Source: Rhodobacter maris
GTDB lineage: Bacteria > Pseudomonadota > Alphaproteobacteria > Rhodobacterales > Rhodobacteraceae
NCBI RefSeq assembly: GCF_900217815.1
Contig: NZ_OBMT01000003.1
Coordinates: 1 to 64,000, forward strand
Length of the DNA stretch: 64,000 nucleotides
Direction of reading: 5' to 3'
The notes under the pieces: model-generated
Database searches by the model: none
What the model was told of the DNA's origin: nothing
What the model saw: the letters and a program-made list of their open reading frames with translations, nothing else
Translations under genes and position numbers: made by a program
In this document: positions 19,281 to 29,737 of the stretch, one piece after another
How the letters are laid out: each line of letters begins with the position of its first letter
How positions within the stretch are numbered: the stretch's first letter is position 1

Positions 19281-20321
19281 TCAGGCCCGGCGCGCGACGG
19301 CACAGACCGGGCAGGTGGGATCGGGGCGCACCTTCACCCGGCGGTTTTCGCCAAAGAGCACATCTTGCAGCACAAGCTGGCCGCGCAGGCTCGCCCCCGC
19401 CTGCGTGATTTCCTTGATCGCCTCGGCGGCCATCATCGCGCCGATGATGCCCGGCAGCGCCCCCACCACCCCGGCCTCGGCGCAGCTTGGCGCGAGCCCC
19501 GGTGCGGGGGCGGCGGGAAAGAGACAGGCCAAGCAGGGCGCGCCCGTGGCCGGATGATAGAGGCTGAGCTGCCCCTCCCATTGCGTGATGGCGCCGGAAA
19601 GAAGCGGCACGCCCTGTGCCACGCAGGCGCGGTTGACGGCCTGCCGGGTCTCGAAATCATCGCAGCCGTCGAGCACGAGGTCATACTCGGCCACGAGGTC
19701 CGCGCCGATTTCTGCGCTGAAGGCGCGGTCATAGGGGCGAACCGTGATGAAGGGGTTGAGCGCCTTCAGCGCCGCCTCCGCGGCAAAGACCTTGGGCTTG
19801 CCAATATCGGCATCGCGAAAGAGCACCTGCCGTTGCAGGTTGGAGGCGGAGACCCGGTCCGGGTCGATCACGCCGATCGTGCCCACCCCCGCGGCGGCGA
19901 GGTAAAGGAGCGCGGGGGAGCCGAGCCCGCCCGCGCCCACCACGAGCACGCGCGCCGCTTTGAGCCGTTTTTGCCCCGGCCCGCCGATTTCGCGCAAGAG
20001 AATATGGCGGGCGTAGCGCTCCAGCTCGGCGGAGGAGAACGGGCCTTGCGGGGTTTGTACGGGCTCAACGGCGCGCGCGCGCAGTTTTGCAAGCCCCCAG
20101 CGATAGGCGAGCACAATCGCGGCCACGACGCCAAGCCCGACCCAGCCCGCGAGCGAGCCGCCGATCATCTGCCGCAGCGGATGCTCGGGCGCGGGAAAAA
20201 GCGCATGCGCCGCGACATAGCCCGCCCAGAGGATGGCCAGCATCGCAAGCACTATCCGGCGCGGCGCCTTCAGCACCAGCCCCAGAAGGGCCACGAGACC
20301 AAGAAGGATCAGCCCGGCCAT
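19281..20321 (-). CDS. moeB: MoeB/ThiF-family adenylyltransferase with membrane N-terminus
   Basis: A 346-residue protein. Residues 1-75 form a membrane domain with two or three hydrophobic segments. Residues 95-346 are a MoeB/ThiF E1-like domain with the ATP loop VVGAGGLGSP (about 127-136), Asp-containing IDPDRVSASNLQRQ, DGCDDFETR, and two zinc CxxC pairs (PCLAC and CPVC). It should adenylate the C-terminus of a MoaD/ThiS-like sulfur carrier for molybdopterin or thiamin synthesis. The membrane domain aligns without gaps to the separate small gene just upstream (20331-20576). Spacing to that gene is 9 bases. Confidence 0.88.
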   Translation of the reverse strand: MAGLILLGLVALLGLVLKAPRRIVLAMLAILWAGYVAAHALFPAPEHPLRQMIGGSLAGWVGLGVVAAIVLAYRWGLAKLRARAVEPVQTPQGPFSSAELERYARHILLREIGGPGQKRLKAARVLVVGAGGLGSPALLYLAAAGVGTIGVIDPDRVSASNLQRQVLFRDADIGKPKVFAAEAALKALNPFITVRPYDRAFSAEIGADLVAEYDLVLDGCDDFETRQAVNRACVAQGVPLLSGAITQWEGQLSLYHPATGAPCLACLFPAAPAPGLAPSCAEAGVVGALPGIIGAMMAAEAIKEITQAGASLRGQLVLQDVLFGENRRVKVRPDPTCPVCAVARRA

Positions 20322-20330
20322 CGGCGTGGG

Positions 20331-20576
20331 TCAGCGCCGCTGCCGCAAGACCGTCCAGACGGCAAAGCCAACGGCCCCGGCGGCGCCAACGGCAAGCCAG
20401 AGCGTGAGCGAGCCGCCCGAGATGGCGCGCAGCGGCGCATCGGGGTTTTTGAAGAAGAGATGTCCTGCCGTGAAGCCCGCCCAGATCAGCGCGAGGATCG
20501 CGGCGATGGCATTCGGCGGCGCCTTCATCGCGCGCCCCAGAAGGGCGACAATCGCCAGAACAAACAAACCCTGCAT
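20331..20576 (-). CDS. small membrane protein paralogous to the MoeB N-terminal domain
   Basis: An 81-residue protein with hydrophobic segments at about 3-17, 24-42 and 55-75. Aligned from residue 1, 32 of the first 70 positions are identical to the N-terminal domain of the adjacent MoeB-like protein with no gaps; shared blocks include VALLG, KAP, WAG, PLR and GGSL. It lies 3 bases after dut and 9 before moeB, so all are probably cotranscribed. Function unknown. Confidence 0.7.
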   Translation of the reverse strand: MQGLFVLAIVALLGRAMKAPPNAIAAILALIWAGFTAGHLFFKNPDAPLRAISGGSLTLWLAVGAAGAVGFAVWTVLRQRR

Positions 20577-20579
20577 ACC

Positions 20580-21047
20580 CTACTTCCTTCCCGTCGAGCC
20601 GAAGCCGCCGGTGCCCCTGTCGGTTTCGCCCAGCGTCTCGGCGAGGCTATAGCGTGCCTGCACCACCGGCGCCACCACCGCTTGCGCGATCCGGTCGCCG
20701 TGGTGGATCGTGTAGGGCTCGGCGCCAAAGTTGATCAGCAAGACCCCGAGCGGGCCGCGGTAATCGCTGTCGATCGTGCCCGGCGTGTTGGGCAGGCTCA
20801 GTCCATGCTTGAGCGCGAGCCCCGAGCGCGGGCGGATCTGCATCTCGAAGCCTGCGGGGATCTCCACCCTGAGCCCCGTTGGCACGATCGCGCGCGCCAT
20901 CGGTGCAAGCGTCAGCCCGGCGTCGCGGCTCTCGGGCGGCAGGTTCGCGCGCAAGTCCGCCCCTGCGGCGCCGGGCGTTTCATAGGCGGGAAGCGCCACC
21001 TCCGGGTCGGCCCAGTCCTCGCGCAAAACCTTGATCTCGGGGGTCAT
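20580..21047 (-). CDS. dut: dUTP pyrophosphatase
   Basis: A 155-residue trimeric-type dUTPase with all five motifs: PGAAGADLRA, PRSGLALKHG, NTPGTIDSDYRGPLGVLLIN, GDRIAQAVV and RGTGGFGSTG at the C-terminus. It hydrolyses dUTP to dUMP and diphosphate, keeping uracil out of DNA. It overlaps coaBC by 4 bases, a pairing typical of proteobacteria. Confidence 0.97.
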   Translation of the reverse strand: MTPEIKVLREDWADPEVALPAYETPGAAGADLRANLPPESRDAGLTLAPMARAIVPTGLRVEIPAGFEMQIRPRSGLALKHGLSLPNTPGTIDSDYRGPLGVLLINFGAEPYTIHHGDRIAQAVVAPVVQARYSLAETLGETDRGTGGFGSTGRK

Positions 21048-22255
21048 GGCGTCTCCAGCGTTGCAAGCGTTTTGGCGATGCGGGCGGCGAGCCGTTCAGC
21101 CACCTCGGCTTTCGGCATCCGCGGCCAGTGCTCGGTTCCCATCGCATCAATGATCGTCACGGCATTTTCCGGGCCGCCCATCACGCCACTTTCCGGGCTC
21201 ACGTCATTCGCCACGATCCAGTCGCAGCGCTTGCGGGCGCGCTTGGCCACGGCATGCGCCTCGACCGTCTCTGTCTCGGCGGCAAAGCCGATCACGAGCG
21301 GCGGGCGGCCTTGCCCCATCTGCGCGACGGTCGCGAGAATATCCGGGTTCTCAGTAAAGGCGAGCGCAGGCGCCTGCCCGGAGCCGTCTTTCTTCATCTT
21401 TTGCCCCGCGGCATTGGCGACGCGCCAATCCGCCACCGCAGCCGCAAACAGCGCCACATCGGCGGGCAGCGCCGCCTCGACAGCGGCAAGCATCTCGCGC
21501 GCGGTCTCGACCCGGATCACCTCGACGCCCGTGGGCGGCGGTACGCTGGCCGGGCCGGTGACAAAGCTCACCCGCGCGCCCAGATCGCGGAGCGCCGCGG
21601 CCAGCGCCGTGCCCTGCGCCCCCGAGGAGCGGTTGGCGATATAGCGCACCGGGTCGATCGGCTCATGTGTCGGCCCGGAGGTGACGATCACATGCCGCCC
21701 CGAAAGCGGCCCCCCGGCCAGCGCGGCGCGGATCGCGGCGAGAATTTCGGCAGGCTCGGCCATCCGCCCCAGCCCGTGCTCGCCGCAGGCCATGTCGCCC
21801 GCATTCGGGCCCACTGTCAGGATGCCGTCGGCTTTCAGTTGCGCAAGGTTGCGCTGCGTCGCCGGGTGGTGCCACATCCGCACATTCATCGAGGGCGCGA
21901 TCAGCACCCGCTTGTCGGTGGCCAAAATCAAGGTCGCGGCCAGATCGCCCGCGAGGCCCGCCGCCATCTTTGCCATCAAATCCGCGGTTGCGGGCGCCAC
22001 CACCACCAGATCGGCGGCGCGGCTGAGCTGAATGTGACCGATTTCTGCCTCGCGGGTGAGGTCGAACAGTGCGGTATGGGCGGCCTCGCCCGCAAGCGCC
22101 GAGATCGCGGTGGGGGTGACGAAGTGCTCGCCCGCCTGCGTGAGGACCGGCGTCACCGCCGCGCCCTCGGCGCGAAGCGCGCGGATCAGTTCGGGGCATT
22201 TCACCGCCGCGATACCGCCGCCGATGATCAGCAGAATACGTTTGCCGTGCAACAT
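21044..22255 (-). CDS. coaBC: phosphopantothenoylcysteine decarboxylase/synthetase
   Basis: A 403-residue bifunctional Dfp enzyme. The N-terminal FMN decarboxylase half (about 1-185) has the PXMNXXMW-type motif APSMNVRMWHHPAT and the active-site segment PNAGDMACGEHGLGRM. The C-terminal synthetase half has SGPTHEPIDPVRYIANRSSG and AAAVADWR. It makes 4'-phosphopantetheine for CoA. ATG at 22255 follows GGAGGCGCCC; the upstream frame extension is non-homologous. Confidence 0.96.
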   Translation of the reverse strand: MLHGKRILLIIGGGIAAVKCPELIRALRAEGAAVTPVLTQAGEHFVTPTAISALAGEAAHTALFDLTREAEIGHIQLSRAADLVVVAPATADLMAKMAAGLAGDLAATLILATDKRVLIAPSMNVRMWHHPATQRNLAQLKADGILTVGPNAGDMACGEHGLGRMAEPAEILAAIRAALAGGPLSGRHVIVTSGPTHEPIDPVRYIANRSSGAQGTALAAALRDLGARVSFVTGPASVPPPTGVEVIRVETAREMLAAVEAALPADVALFAAAVADWRVANAAGQKMKKDGSGQAPALAFTENPDILATVAQMGQGRPPLVIGFAAETETVEAHAVAKRARKRCDWIVANDVSPESGVMGGPENAVTIIDAMGTEHWPRMPKAEVAERLAARIAKTLATLETP

Positions 22256-22307
22256 GGGCGCCTCCGTTCCTGCCCAAGCTGTAGGGCGCCAAAGGCCCCG
22301 GCGCAAG

Positions 22308-23129
22308 CTAGCGGAAGGCGGCGCAGGGGTCTTCGCGGGGCGTGGGATCGGTGACGATCCAGATGTCGAAGGGTTGATCAGGGTCGATCTTGCCCTCTGC
22401 CGGCCGTTCAAGCTGGCCGAGCGTGAGCAGCCGCACCGCCGGATCGGCGCGCGCAATCAACGCGGGCACGGCGCGGTCGGTGCGGGCATGGCCGGAGCCC
22501 GTGATCAGCGCGACGGGGCCACCGGTTTGCGCGAGCGCGGCAAGTGTTGTCTGCGCAAAGGCTGCATCACGCAGCCGCTGTGCCGCGACCATGCCGGGCA
22601 GCATCTCGGGGGGGAGCGCATCGCAGTGATCCGCCTGCGTTTCGGCCTCAAGTTCCGTTTGCACGTCCGCAGGGTAGGGCGTGTCGAGCCCGTAACGCGC
22701 GCCCTCGGGCAAAAGCGCCCCAAGCGGCTCCGTGAACGCGCGGCGGACCTGCGCCCGCGGCAGCGCCGCCCCGTAGATCTTTGCCTCGGGCGCCGCCGCA
22801 AAGATCGGCGCGTAGAGCGCGAAATCGGGCCAACCGGCGGCCTCCCATCCCAGCACTTCGCCAAGCTTGGCGGGTTGGGCAATCAACTCCGGTGTCACCT
22901 TTGCCGCCTGTTCGGGAGAAAGCATCTCGAACACGAGCGCTTTTGGCGCCAGTGCGGCAACGGCGGCGGCCTGATTTTGGTGATGGCCGGGGTTGTCGTG
23001 GATTTCGCCCAGCACCAGCACTTGCGGCGCTTCAGCCAAGACACGGTGAGGCAAGTCCGCGGCCGAAATCTCTTCGGCCGCGGCAGGACAGGCGAGACAA
23101 GCCAGCGCCAGCAGGGGAGCAAACCTCAT
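22308..23129 (-). CDS. ChaN-family secreted protein
   Basis: A 273-residue protein with a signal peptide (RFAPLLALACLACPAAA) and the ChaN/haem-binding-uptake signature LGEIHDNPGHHQNQ, with GSGHARTD near the C-terminus. ChaN of other bacteria is an iron-regulated haem-binding lipoprotein, but no lipobox Cys directly follows the signal sequence here, so it may be soluble periplasmic. It overlaps rpoH by 4 bases, implying co-expression with the sigma factor. Confidence 0.82.
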   Translation of the reverse strand: MRFAPLLALACLACPAAAEEISAADLPHRVLAEAPQVLVLGEIHDNPGHHQNQAAAVAALAPKALVFEMLSPEQAAKVTPELIAQPAKLGEVLGWEAAGWPDFALYAPIFAAAPEAKIYGAALPRAQVRRAFTEPLGALLPEGARYGLDTPYPADVQTELEAETQADHCDALPPEMLPGMVAAQRLRDAAFAQTTLAALAQTGGPVALITGSGHARTDRAVPALIARADPAVRLLTLGQLERPAEGKIDPDQPFDIWIVTDPTPREDPCAAFR

Positions 23130-24004
23130 TGCAGCAGGGTCGCCACTTCGGGGCCATGCGTCTCGAGGCTTTTACGCATCTTGCCAAAAGCCTGCGCCTC
23201 TAGCTGGCGGATCCGCTCTTTCGAGAGGCCGAGTTCGGCGCCGAGGCTCTCGAGCGTGCGCGGCTCGTCGATAAGCCGCCGCTGGATCACGATATAGCGC
23301 TCGCGCCCCGAGAGATTGTCCATCGCCTCGCCGAGCCAGTCGCGCATCCGTTGCCCGTCATGCGCCTCGCTCACCCGCAGCTCCGGGCCCGCGCCCTCGT
23401 CTTCGAGCGCATCGACCCATTCGCGGCCCTCTTCGTCGGAGCTTTGCGGCGCGTTGAGCGAGAAATCTGAGCCCGAAAGACGGCCCTCCATCATCTCGAC
23501 ATCGGCAAGAGGCACGCCGATCGTCACCGCCACGCGTTCACGCAGTTGCGTGCCATCAAGCGCGATGCCTTCGGCGGCCGCTTCGCGCAGGATCTGCGCC
23601 TGCACGCGGCGCAAGTTGAAGAACAGCGCCTTTTGCGAGGAGGTGGAGCCGGTGCGTACCATCGACCAGTTGCGCATCACGAATTCCTGGATCGAGGCCT
23701 TGATCCACCACACCGCATAGGTCGAGAAGCGCACGCCGCGGTCGGGGTCGAATTTGTCGGCCGCCTTCATCAGCCCGAGGGAGGCTTCCTGAATGAGGTC
23801 GTTCATCGGCGCGCCGTAGCGGCGGAACTTGGCCGCCATTGCCACGGCGAGCCGCATATAGGCGCTCACCAGCCGGTGCAGGGCGGCTTCGTCGCGCCGG
23901 TCGCGCCAAGCGCGTGCGAGATCCGCTTCCGTCTCTGCATCGAGGTATTCGGCGCGCATCGCTTGCCGCGCCAATGTGTCGTCGGTCATTCCATCGAGTG
24001 CCAT
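23126..24004 (-). CDS. rpoH: alternative sigma factor RpoH (RpoHII type)
   Basis: A 292-residue sigma-32-family factor. Region 2 is seen in GAPMNDLIQEASLGLMKAAD and FSTYAVWWIKASIQEFVMRNW, the RpoH box in QKALFFNLRRVQA (a hallmark of heat-shock sigma factors), and region 4 in LGLSKERIRQLEAQAFGKM. The N-terminus MALDGMTDDTLARQAM resembles the second Rhodobacter RpoH (RpoHII, oxidative-stress branch); that subtype call is from remembered similarity. ATG at 24004 follows GAGGAGA. It heads the operon with chaN, coaBC and dut and is divergent from the GST-like gene. Confidence 0.92.
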   Translation of the reverse strand: MALDGMTDDTLARQAMRAEYLDAETEADLARAWRDRRDEAALHRLVSAYMRLAVAMAAKFRRYGAPMNDLIQEASLGLMKAADKFDPDRGVRFSTYAVWWIKASIQEFVMRNWSMVRTGSTSSQKALFFNLRRVQAQILREAAAEGIALDGTQLRERVAVTIGVPLADVEMMEGRLSGSDFSLNAPQSSDEEGREWVDALEDEGAGPELRVSEAHDGQRMRDWLGEAMDNLSGRERYIVIQRRLIDEPRTLESLGAELGLSKERIRQLEAQAFGKMRKSLETHGPEVATLLQ

Positions 24005-24091
24005 GTCCAGTCTCCTCGGGTCTCCCAACCCGCTGTTGGCCTGCTGAATGCAACCACTCTGACAGAAACGATCTGGAATGTCTTTTGGTTG

Positions 24092-24150
24092 CACTGTGCA
24101 TCACAAAAAAATCACTGTGCGGAATTCGCCATTGTAAGACCCCGGAATTC
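24092..24150. promoter_or_regulatory. paired direct repeats in the rpoH/GST divergent promoter region
   Basis: CACTGTGC occurs at 24092-24099 and 24113-24120 (21 bases apart), with an A-run between the copies. GGAATTC occurs at 24121-24127 and 24144-24150 (23 bases apart). Spacing close to two helical turns fits a dimeric regulator binding one face. No known regulator motif is recognised. Confidence 0.35.
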
Positions 24151-24180
24151 CCTTAAGATTCCGCCGCAATGGAGGTGTGC

Positions 24181-24873
24181 ATGGGGTATGAGCTGGCAAT
24201 TGGCGACCGATCCTATTCGAGTTGGTCGCTCAGAGGATGGCTTCTCTTCGCAAAGGGGGGAATCGCTGTCACCACGCGCTCCGGCCGCCTTTATTGCGAC
24301 GATTTCACCCGGCTTCTCGATGCATTCGCCCCCGCACGTCTCGTCCCGGCGCTCCGGCTCCCCTCGGGGCTGGTGATCGGCGAGACCCTCGCGATTGCCG
24401 AAACGCTCGCCGAACGGCATCCCGAAGCCGGCCTCTGGCCTGCAGACCCTGAGGCCCGCGCCGTGGCGCGCTGGCTTGCCTCGGAGATGCATGCGGGCTT
24501 TGGTGCGCTGCGCACGCATTGCCCGATGAACCTGCGCGTGAGTTACGAGGAATGCACGCCACCCGAGGCGGTGCTGGATGATCTCGCCCGGATCGAGGCG
24601 CTTTGGGCGATGGCGCAAGCCGAGTTTGGCGCAGAAGGGCCTTGGCTTTTTGGCGCGCGCTGCTCGGTGGCTGATATCTTCTTTGCGCCCGTTGCGGCGC
24701 GGATCGCGGGCTATAACCTGCCCGTGGGGGCTTCGGCGCAGGCCTATGTGAACACCTGGCTTGCGGATACCGATTTTCGGGCCTGGCGGGCCGAGGGCGC
24801 CGAAGAGGGCCCCGATCAGCCCTTCTACAAGCGCGACTGGCCGATCCGGCCCTGGCCCGATCCGCTCGCGTAA
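24181..24873 (+). CDS. glutathione S-transferase-like protein
   Basis: A 230-residue protein with a thioredoxin-like N-terminal half (YELAIGDRSYSSWSLRGWLLF) and a helical C-terminal half (CSVADIFFAPVAARI), the layout of bacterial GST superfamily members that begin with a SYSSWSLR active-site region. The substrate is unknown. ATG at 24181 has TGGAGGT upstream. It is divergent from the oxidative-stress-type rpoH, which may be functionally relevant. Confidence 0.8.
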   Translation: MGYELAIGDRSYSSWSLRGWLLFAKGGIAVTTRSGRLYCDDFTRLLDAFAPARLVPALRLPSGLVIGETLAIAETLAERHPEAGLWPADPEARAVARWLASEMHAGFGALRTHCPMNLRVSYEECTPPEAVLDDLARIEALWAMAQAEFGAEGPWLFGARCSVADIFFAPVAARIAGYNLPVGASAQAYVNTWLADTDFRAWRAEGAEEGPDQPFYKRDWPIRPWPDPLA

Positions 24874-24936
24874 GCGAAAATCCTTGATCCATTGCGCCTT
24901 CCGCCCCCATGCTCGTGGTGTAACGAGGGGGAGAGG

Positions 24937-26451
24937 ATGGTTGCGCGCACCTATACGGTGGCCTTTGAGGGCGTCGAGGCGCGGCTTGTCGAGGTGCAAT
25001 GCGCGCTCGCCACCGGCATGCCCGCCTTCACCCTCGTGGGGCTCCCTGACAAGGCGGTGAGCGAGGCGAAAGAGCGGGTGCGTGCGGCGCTGGCCGCGCT
25101 TTCCATCGCGCTGCCGCTGCGGCGCATCACCATCAACCTCTCGCCCGCCGATCTGCCGAAAGAGGGCTCGCATTTCGACTTGCCGATCGCGTTGGCACTT
25201 TTGGCTGCTATCGAGATTGTGCCGCGCGAAGAGGTGGAGGGGCTGGTCGCCATTGGCGAACTTGCCCTCGACGGGCGGCTGGTGCCGGTGCTTGGTGCGC
25301 TGCCTGCGGCGATGGCGGCGGCAGAGGCGGAAAAGGCGCTGATCTGCCCGGCGAGTTGCGGGGCGGAGGCGGCTTGGGTCGGGGCGGCGCCGGTCTTTGC
25401 GCCCGCAACGCTGACTGAGGCGTTGCGCCATCTGAGCGGGCAGCAACCGCTGGCGCCCGCCGAGCCCGGCGAGGTGCTGGCGGACCCTTCGCCCAAGGAT
25501 CTGCGCGACGTGAAAGGGCAGGAGCGCGCCAAGCGCGCGCTCGAGATCGCCGCGGCGGGGCGGCATCATCTGTTCATGGTCGGTCCGCCCGGTTCGGGCA
25601 AGTCGATGCTCGCGGCGCGGCTGCCGGGGATCTTGCCGCCGCTCTCGCCGGTCGAGGCATTGGAGACCTCGATGGTGCATTCACTCTCGGGGCTGTTGAG
25701 CGAGGGCGGCATTTCGCGCACCCGTCCGTTCCGCGCGCCGCATCACACCGCCTCGATGGCGGCGATGATCGGGGGCGGGCGTGCGGCGCGGCCGGGCGAG
25801 GTGAGCCTTGCGCATAACGGCGTGCTCTTCATGGATGAGTTTCCGGAATTTCCGCGCGCGGTGCTGGAAACCCTGCGCCAGCCGATCGAGACCGGAGAAG
25901 TTGTGGTGGCCCGCGCCAATGCGCATGTGCGCTACCCCTGCCGGTTTTTGCTCATTGCCGCGGCAAATCCCTGCCGTTGCGGCTATCTGGGCGATGCGTC
26001 ACGGGCCTGTGCCCGCGTGCCGCAATGTGGCGAAGATTATCTGGGCCGGATCTCGGGACCGTTGATGGACCGGTTCGATCTGCGCATCGAAGTGCCCGGC
26101 GTCGACTGGCGCGCGCTCGATCTGCCTGTAGCAGGCGACAGTTCTGTCGTGGTGGCCGGGCGCGTGGCGGCGGCGCGGGCAGTGCAGATGCGCCGCTTCG
26201 ACGCGCATCCGCATCTGCGCGTCAATGCCGAGGCCGAAGGCGCGGTGCTTGAGGAAATCGCGCCGCTCGATGCCGAGGGACGCGAGCTTCTGGGCAAGGT
26301 GTCCGAGCGCTTCGGGCTCACCGCGCGCGGCTATCACCGCGTGTTGCGCACCGCGCGCACGATTGCCGATCTTGAGGGCGCGGCGGCGGTGCGGGCGCCG
26401 CATCTGGCCGAGGCGGTGAGCTACCGGCTCAGTTTCGCGCAGGCGCGCTGA
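24937..26451 (+). CDS. comM: ComM/YifB-family AAA+ ATPase
   Basis: A 504-residue, full-length Mg-chelatase-like ATPase. The N-terminal ComM-specific domain (ARTYTVAFEGVEARLVEVQ, then LVGLPDKAVSEAKERV) is followed by Walker A MVGPPGSGKSMLA and Walker B GVLFMDEFPEF, then a zinc-type Cys cluster (NPCRCGYLGDASRACARVPQC) and sensor elements. ComM is a hexameric branch-migration helicase used in natural transformation. ATG at 24937 begins the conserved N-terminus. It abuts the convergent esterase gene. Confidence 0.95.
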   Translation: MVARTYTVAFEGVEARLVEVQCALATGMPAFTLVGLPDKAVSEAKERVRAALAALSIALPLRRITINLSPADLPKEGSHFDLPIALALLAAIEIVPREEVEGLVAIGELALDGRLVPVLGALPAAMAAAEAEKALICPASCGAEAAWVGAAPVFAPATLTEALRHLSGQQPLAPAEPGEVLADPSPKDLRDVKGQERAKRALEIAAAGRHHLFMVGPPGSGKSMLAARLPGILPPLSPVEALETSMVHSLSGLLSEGGISRTRPFRAPHHTASMAAMIGGGRAARPGEVSLAHNGVLFMDEFPEFPRAVLETLRQPIETGEVVVARANAHVRYPCRFLLIAAANPCRCGYLGDASRACARVPQCGEDYLGRISGPLMDRFDLRIEVPGVDWRALDLPVAGDSSVVVAGRVAAARAVQMRRFDAHPHLRVNAEAEGAVLEEIAPLDAEGRELLGKVSERFGLTARGYHRVLRTARTIADLEGAAAVRAPHLAEAVSYRLSFAQAR

Positions 26452-26453
26452 GA

Positions 26454-28297
<1,844 letters not shown>

Positions 28298-28345
28298 GAC
28301 GCCCCCTTCTGTTACCCTTTGCATCGCGGGCGAACGCCGCCCGGT

Positions 28346-28723
28346 TCAGTCAAACATATGGGCGTTCTGAATGATTTCGACCTCTCCCTGCGCATCGAGA
28401 AGCGCGAGATCGAACCGGATATCGGCATCGGTGCGCTCCGGGTCAAGGGCGAGGAACTCCGCGGCAGAGGTTGCGATGCGGCGCAGTTGCGCCGGGCGGA
28501 GGTGTTCGGCGGCTCCCGCATGGGTGGCGGCACGCTTCACTTCCACGAAGACGAGAAGCGGGCCGCGGCACAAGATCAGGTCGATCTCGCCGCCGTGGCG
28601 CCCGCGCCAGCGCCGCGCGCGTGTGGAAAAACCCTCGGCATGATAGTGCGCCTCGATCTGCGCCTCCGCGGAGGCGCCGGCGTGATGCGCCATCGCGCCC
28701 CGATGCTTGCGCGACTCATCCAT
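28346..28723 (-). CDS. yraN: YraN/UPF0102-family putative nuclease
   Basis: About 125 residues. It has the restriction-endonuclease-like core GASAEAQIEAHYHAEGF, then RWRGRHGGEIDLILCRGPLLVFVEVKRA, with acidic/Lys residues matching a PD-(E/D)XK site (E...D...EVK). The family is unproven biochemically but universally sits between rsmI and gshB. ATG at 28723 overlaps the rsmI stop by 8 bases; ATG at 28693 is an alternative because neither has a strong binding site. Confidence 0.85.
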   Translation of the reverse strand: MDESRKHRGAMAHHAGASAEAQIEAHYHAEGFSTRARRWRGRHGGEIDLILCRGPLLVFVEVKRAATHAGAAEHLRPAQLRRIATSAAEFLALDPERTDADIRFDLALLDAQGEVEIIQNAHMFD

Positions 28724-29639
28724 CGCGGGCGAGCGCCAGCGCACGTTGATAGACATCGCGCCGCTTCAGCCCGAGCGCCTCGGCGACCTCTGCGGCGGCA
28801 TCCTTCACGCTCATGTGATCGAGCCGTTCCTTCAGCGCGGCCTCGATATCCTCCGCGCCGGCCCGCGGCCCGTGCGGGCGGTCCACCAGCACCACGATCT
28901 CGCCCTTGACCGGCGCCGCGGCGAGGCTCGCGATCAGTTCGGCGACGGTGCCGCGGCGGACTTCCTCGAAGCGTTTCGTCAATTCGCGGCAGAGCACCGC
29001 GGCGCGGTCGGCGCCGAATTCGGTGGCGAGATCTTCGAGCATCGCCCCGATCCGTTTGGGGGATTCGTAAAGGATCACGGTGGCGGGCAGATCCGCCATT
29101 TCGCGCAGCCATTTGCGGCGCGCGCTTTGCGTGTTTGGCGCGAATCCGGCGAACAGAAACCGGTCCGAGGGCAGGCCCGAGACGGTGAGCGCGGCCAGTA
29201 CTGCCGAGGGGCCGGGAGCCGCGAACACAGGGTATCCGGCGGCAATTGCGGCCCGGCCGAGCTGAAAGCCCGGGTCGGCAACGAGCGGCGTGCCGGCCTC
29301 GGAGGCATAGGCGACGACCTTGCCCTCGGCGAGCGCGGCCAGAAGTTTAGGGCGCGCCTGTTCGCCATTGTGGTCGTGATAGGCGACAAGCGGGCGGCCC
29401 GCGAGCGCGATGCCGTGGATCTCCATCAGATGCCGCAGCGTTCGGGTATCCTCGGCGGCGAGCACATCGGCCATCCGAAGCGTGTCGAGCGCGCGCAGCG
29501 TGATGTCGCGTGCGGTGCCGATCGGTGTGGCCAGAAAATGCAGCCCCGGCGCGGGCTTGCGCGGTGCGGCGCCAAAACGCTCCCGCTCGCCCGGCAGATC
29601 TTCGCCACCCGCCTCTTCCGCCCGCTCGTCCGTTGTCAT
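28716..29639 (-). CDS. rsmI: 16S rRNA 2'-O-ribose methyltransferase RsmI
   Basis: A 307-residue tetrapyrrole-methylase-fold enzyme. The N-terminal glycine/proline loop is LHFLATPIGTARDITLRALDTL, followed by LAAEDTRTLRHL, ASEAGTPLVADPGFQL and APGPSAVLAAL. It methylates the ribose of C1402 in 16S rRNA. ATG at 29639 was chosen; an upstream TTG would add nine residues. It is divergent from lppC, with 98 bases between starts. Confidence 0.94.
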   Translation of the reverse strand: MTTDERAEEAGGEDLPGERERFGAAPRKPAPGLHFLATPIGTARDITLRALDTLRMADVLAAEDTRTLRHLMEIHGIALAGRPLVAYHDHNGEQARPKLLAALAEGKVVAYASEAGTPLVADPGFQLGRAAIAAGYPVFAAPGPSAVLAALTVSGLPSDRFLFAGFAPNTQSARRKWLREMADLPATVILYESPKRIGAMLEDLATEFGADRAAVLCRELTKRFEEVRRGTVAELIASLAAAPVKGEIVVLVDRPHGPRAGAEDIEAALKERLDHMSVKDAAAEVAEALGLKRRDVYQRALALARDG

Positions 29640-29737
29640 CGCTCTGGCGTCCCGCCTTTGTGCCAAGTTTACTTCATCAGACGAAACGCATAGGCTCGCC
29701 CAAAATCTTTTCCCCCGTCCGAACCGGAGGTCCGTTC

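Noticed and set aside
19254-21644. 796-codon plus-strand open frame
   Set aside because: It is an antisense shadow of moeB, the small membrane gene, dut and coaBC, whose motifs are all clear on the minus strand.
24005-24180. Sigma-E (RpoE) promoter for rpoH
   Set aside because: RpoHII genes are RpoE targets in Rhodobacter, but no convincing TGATCC-type -35 with a correctly spaced -10 could be found by eye.
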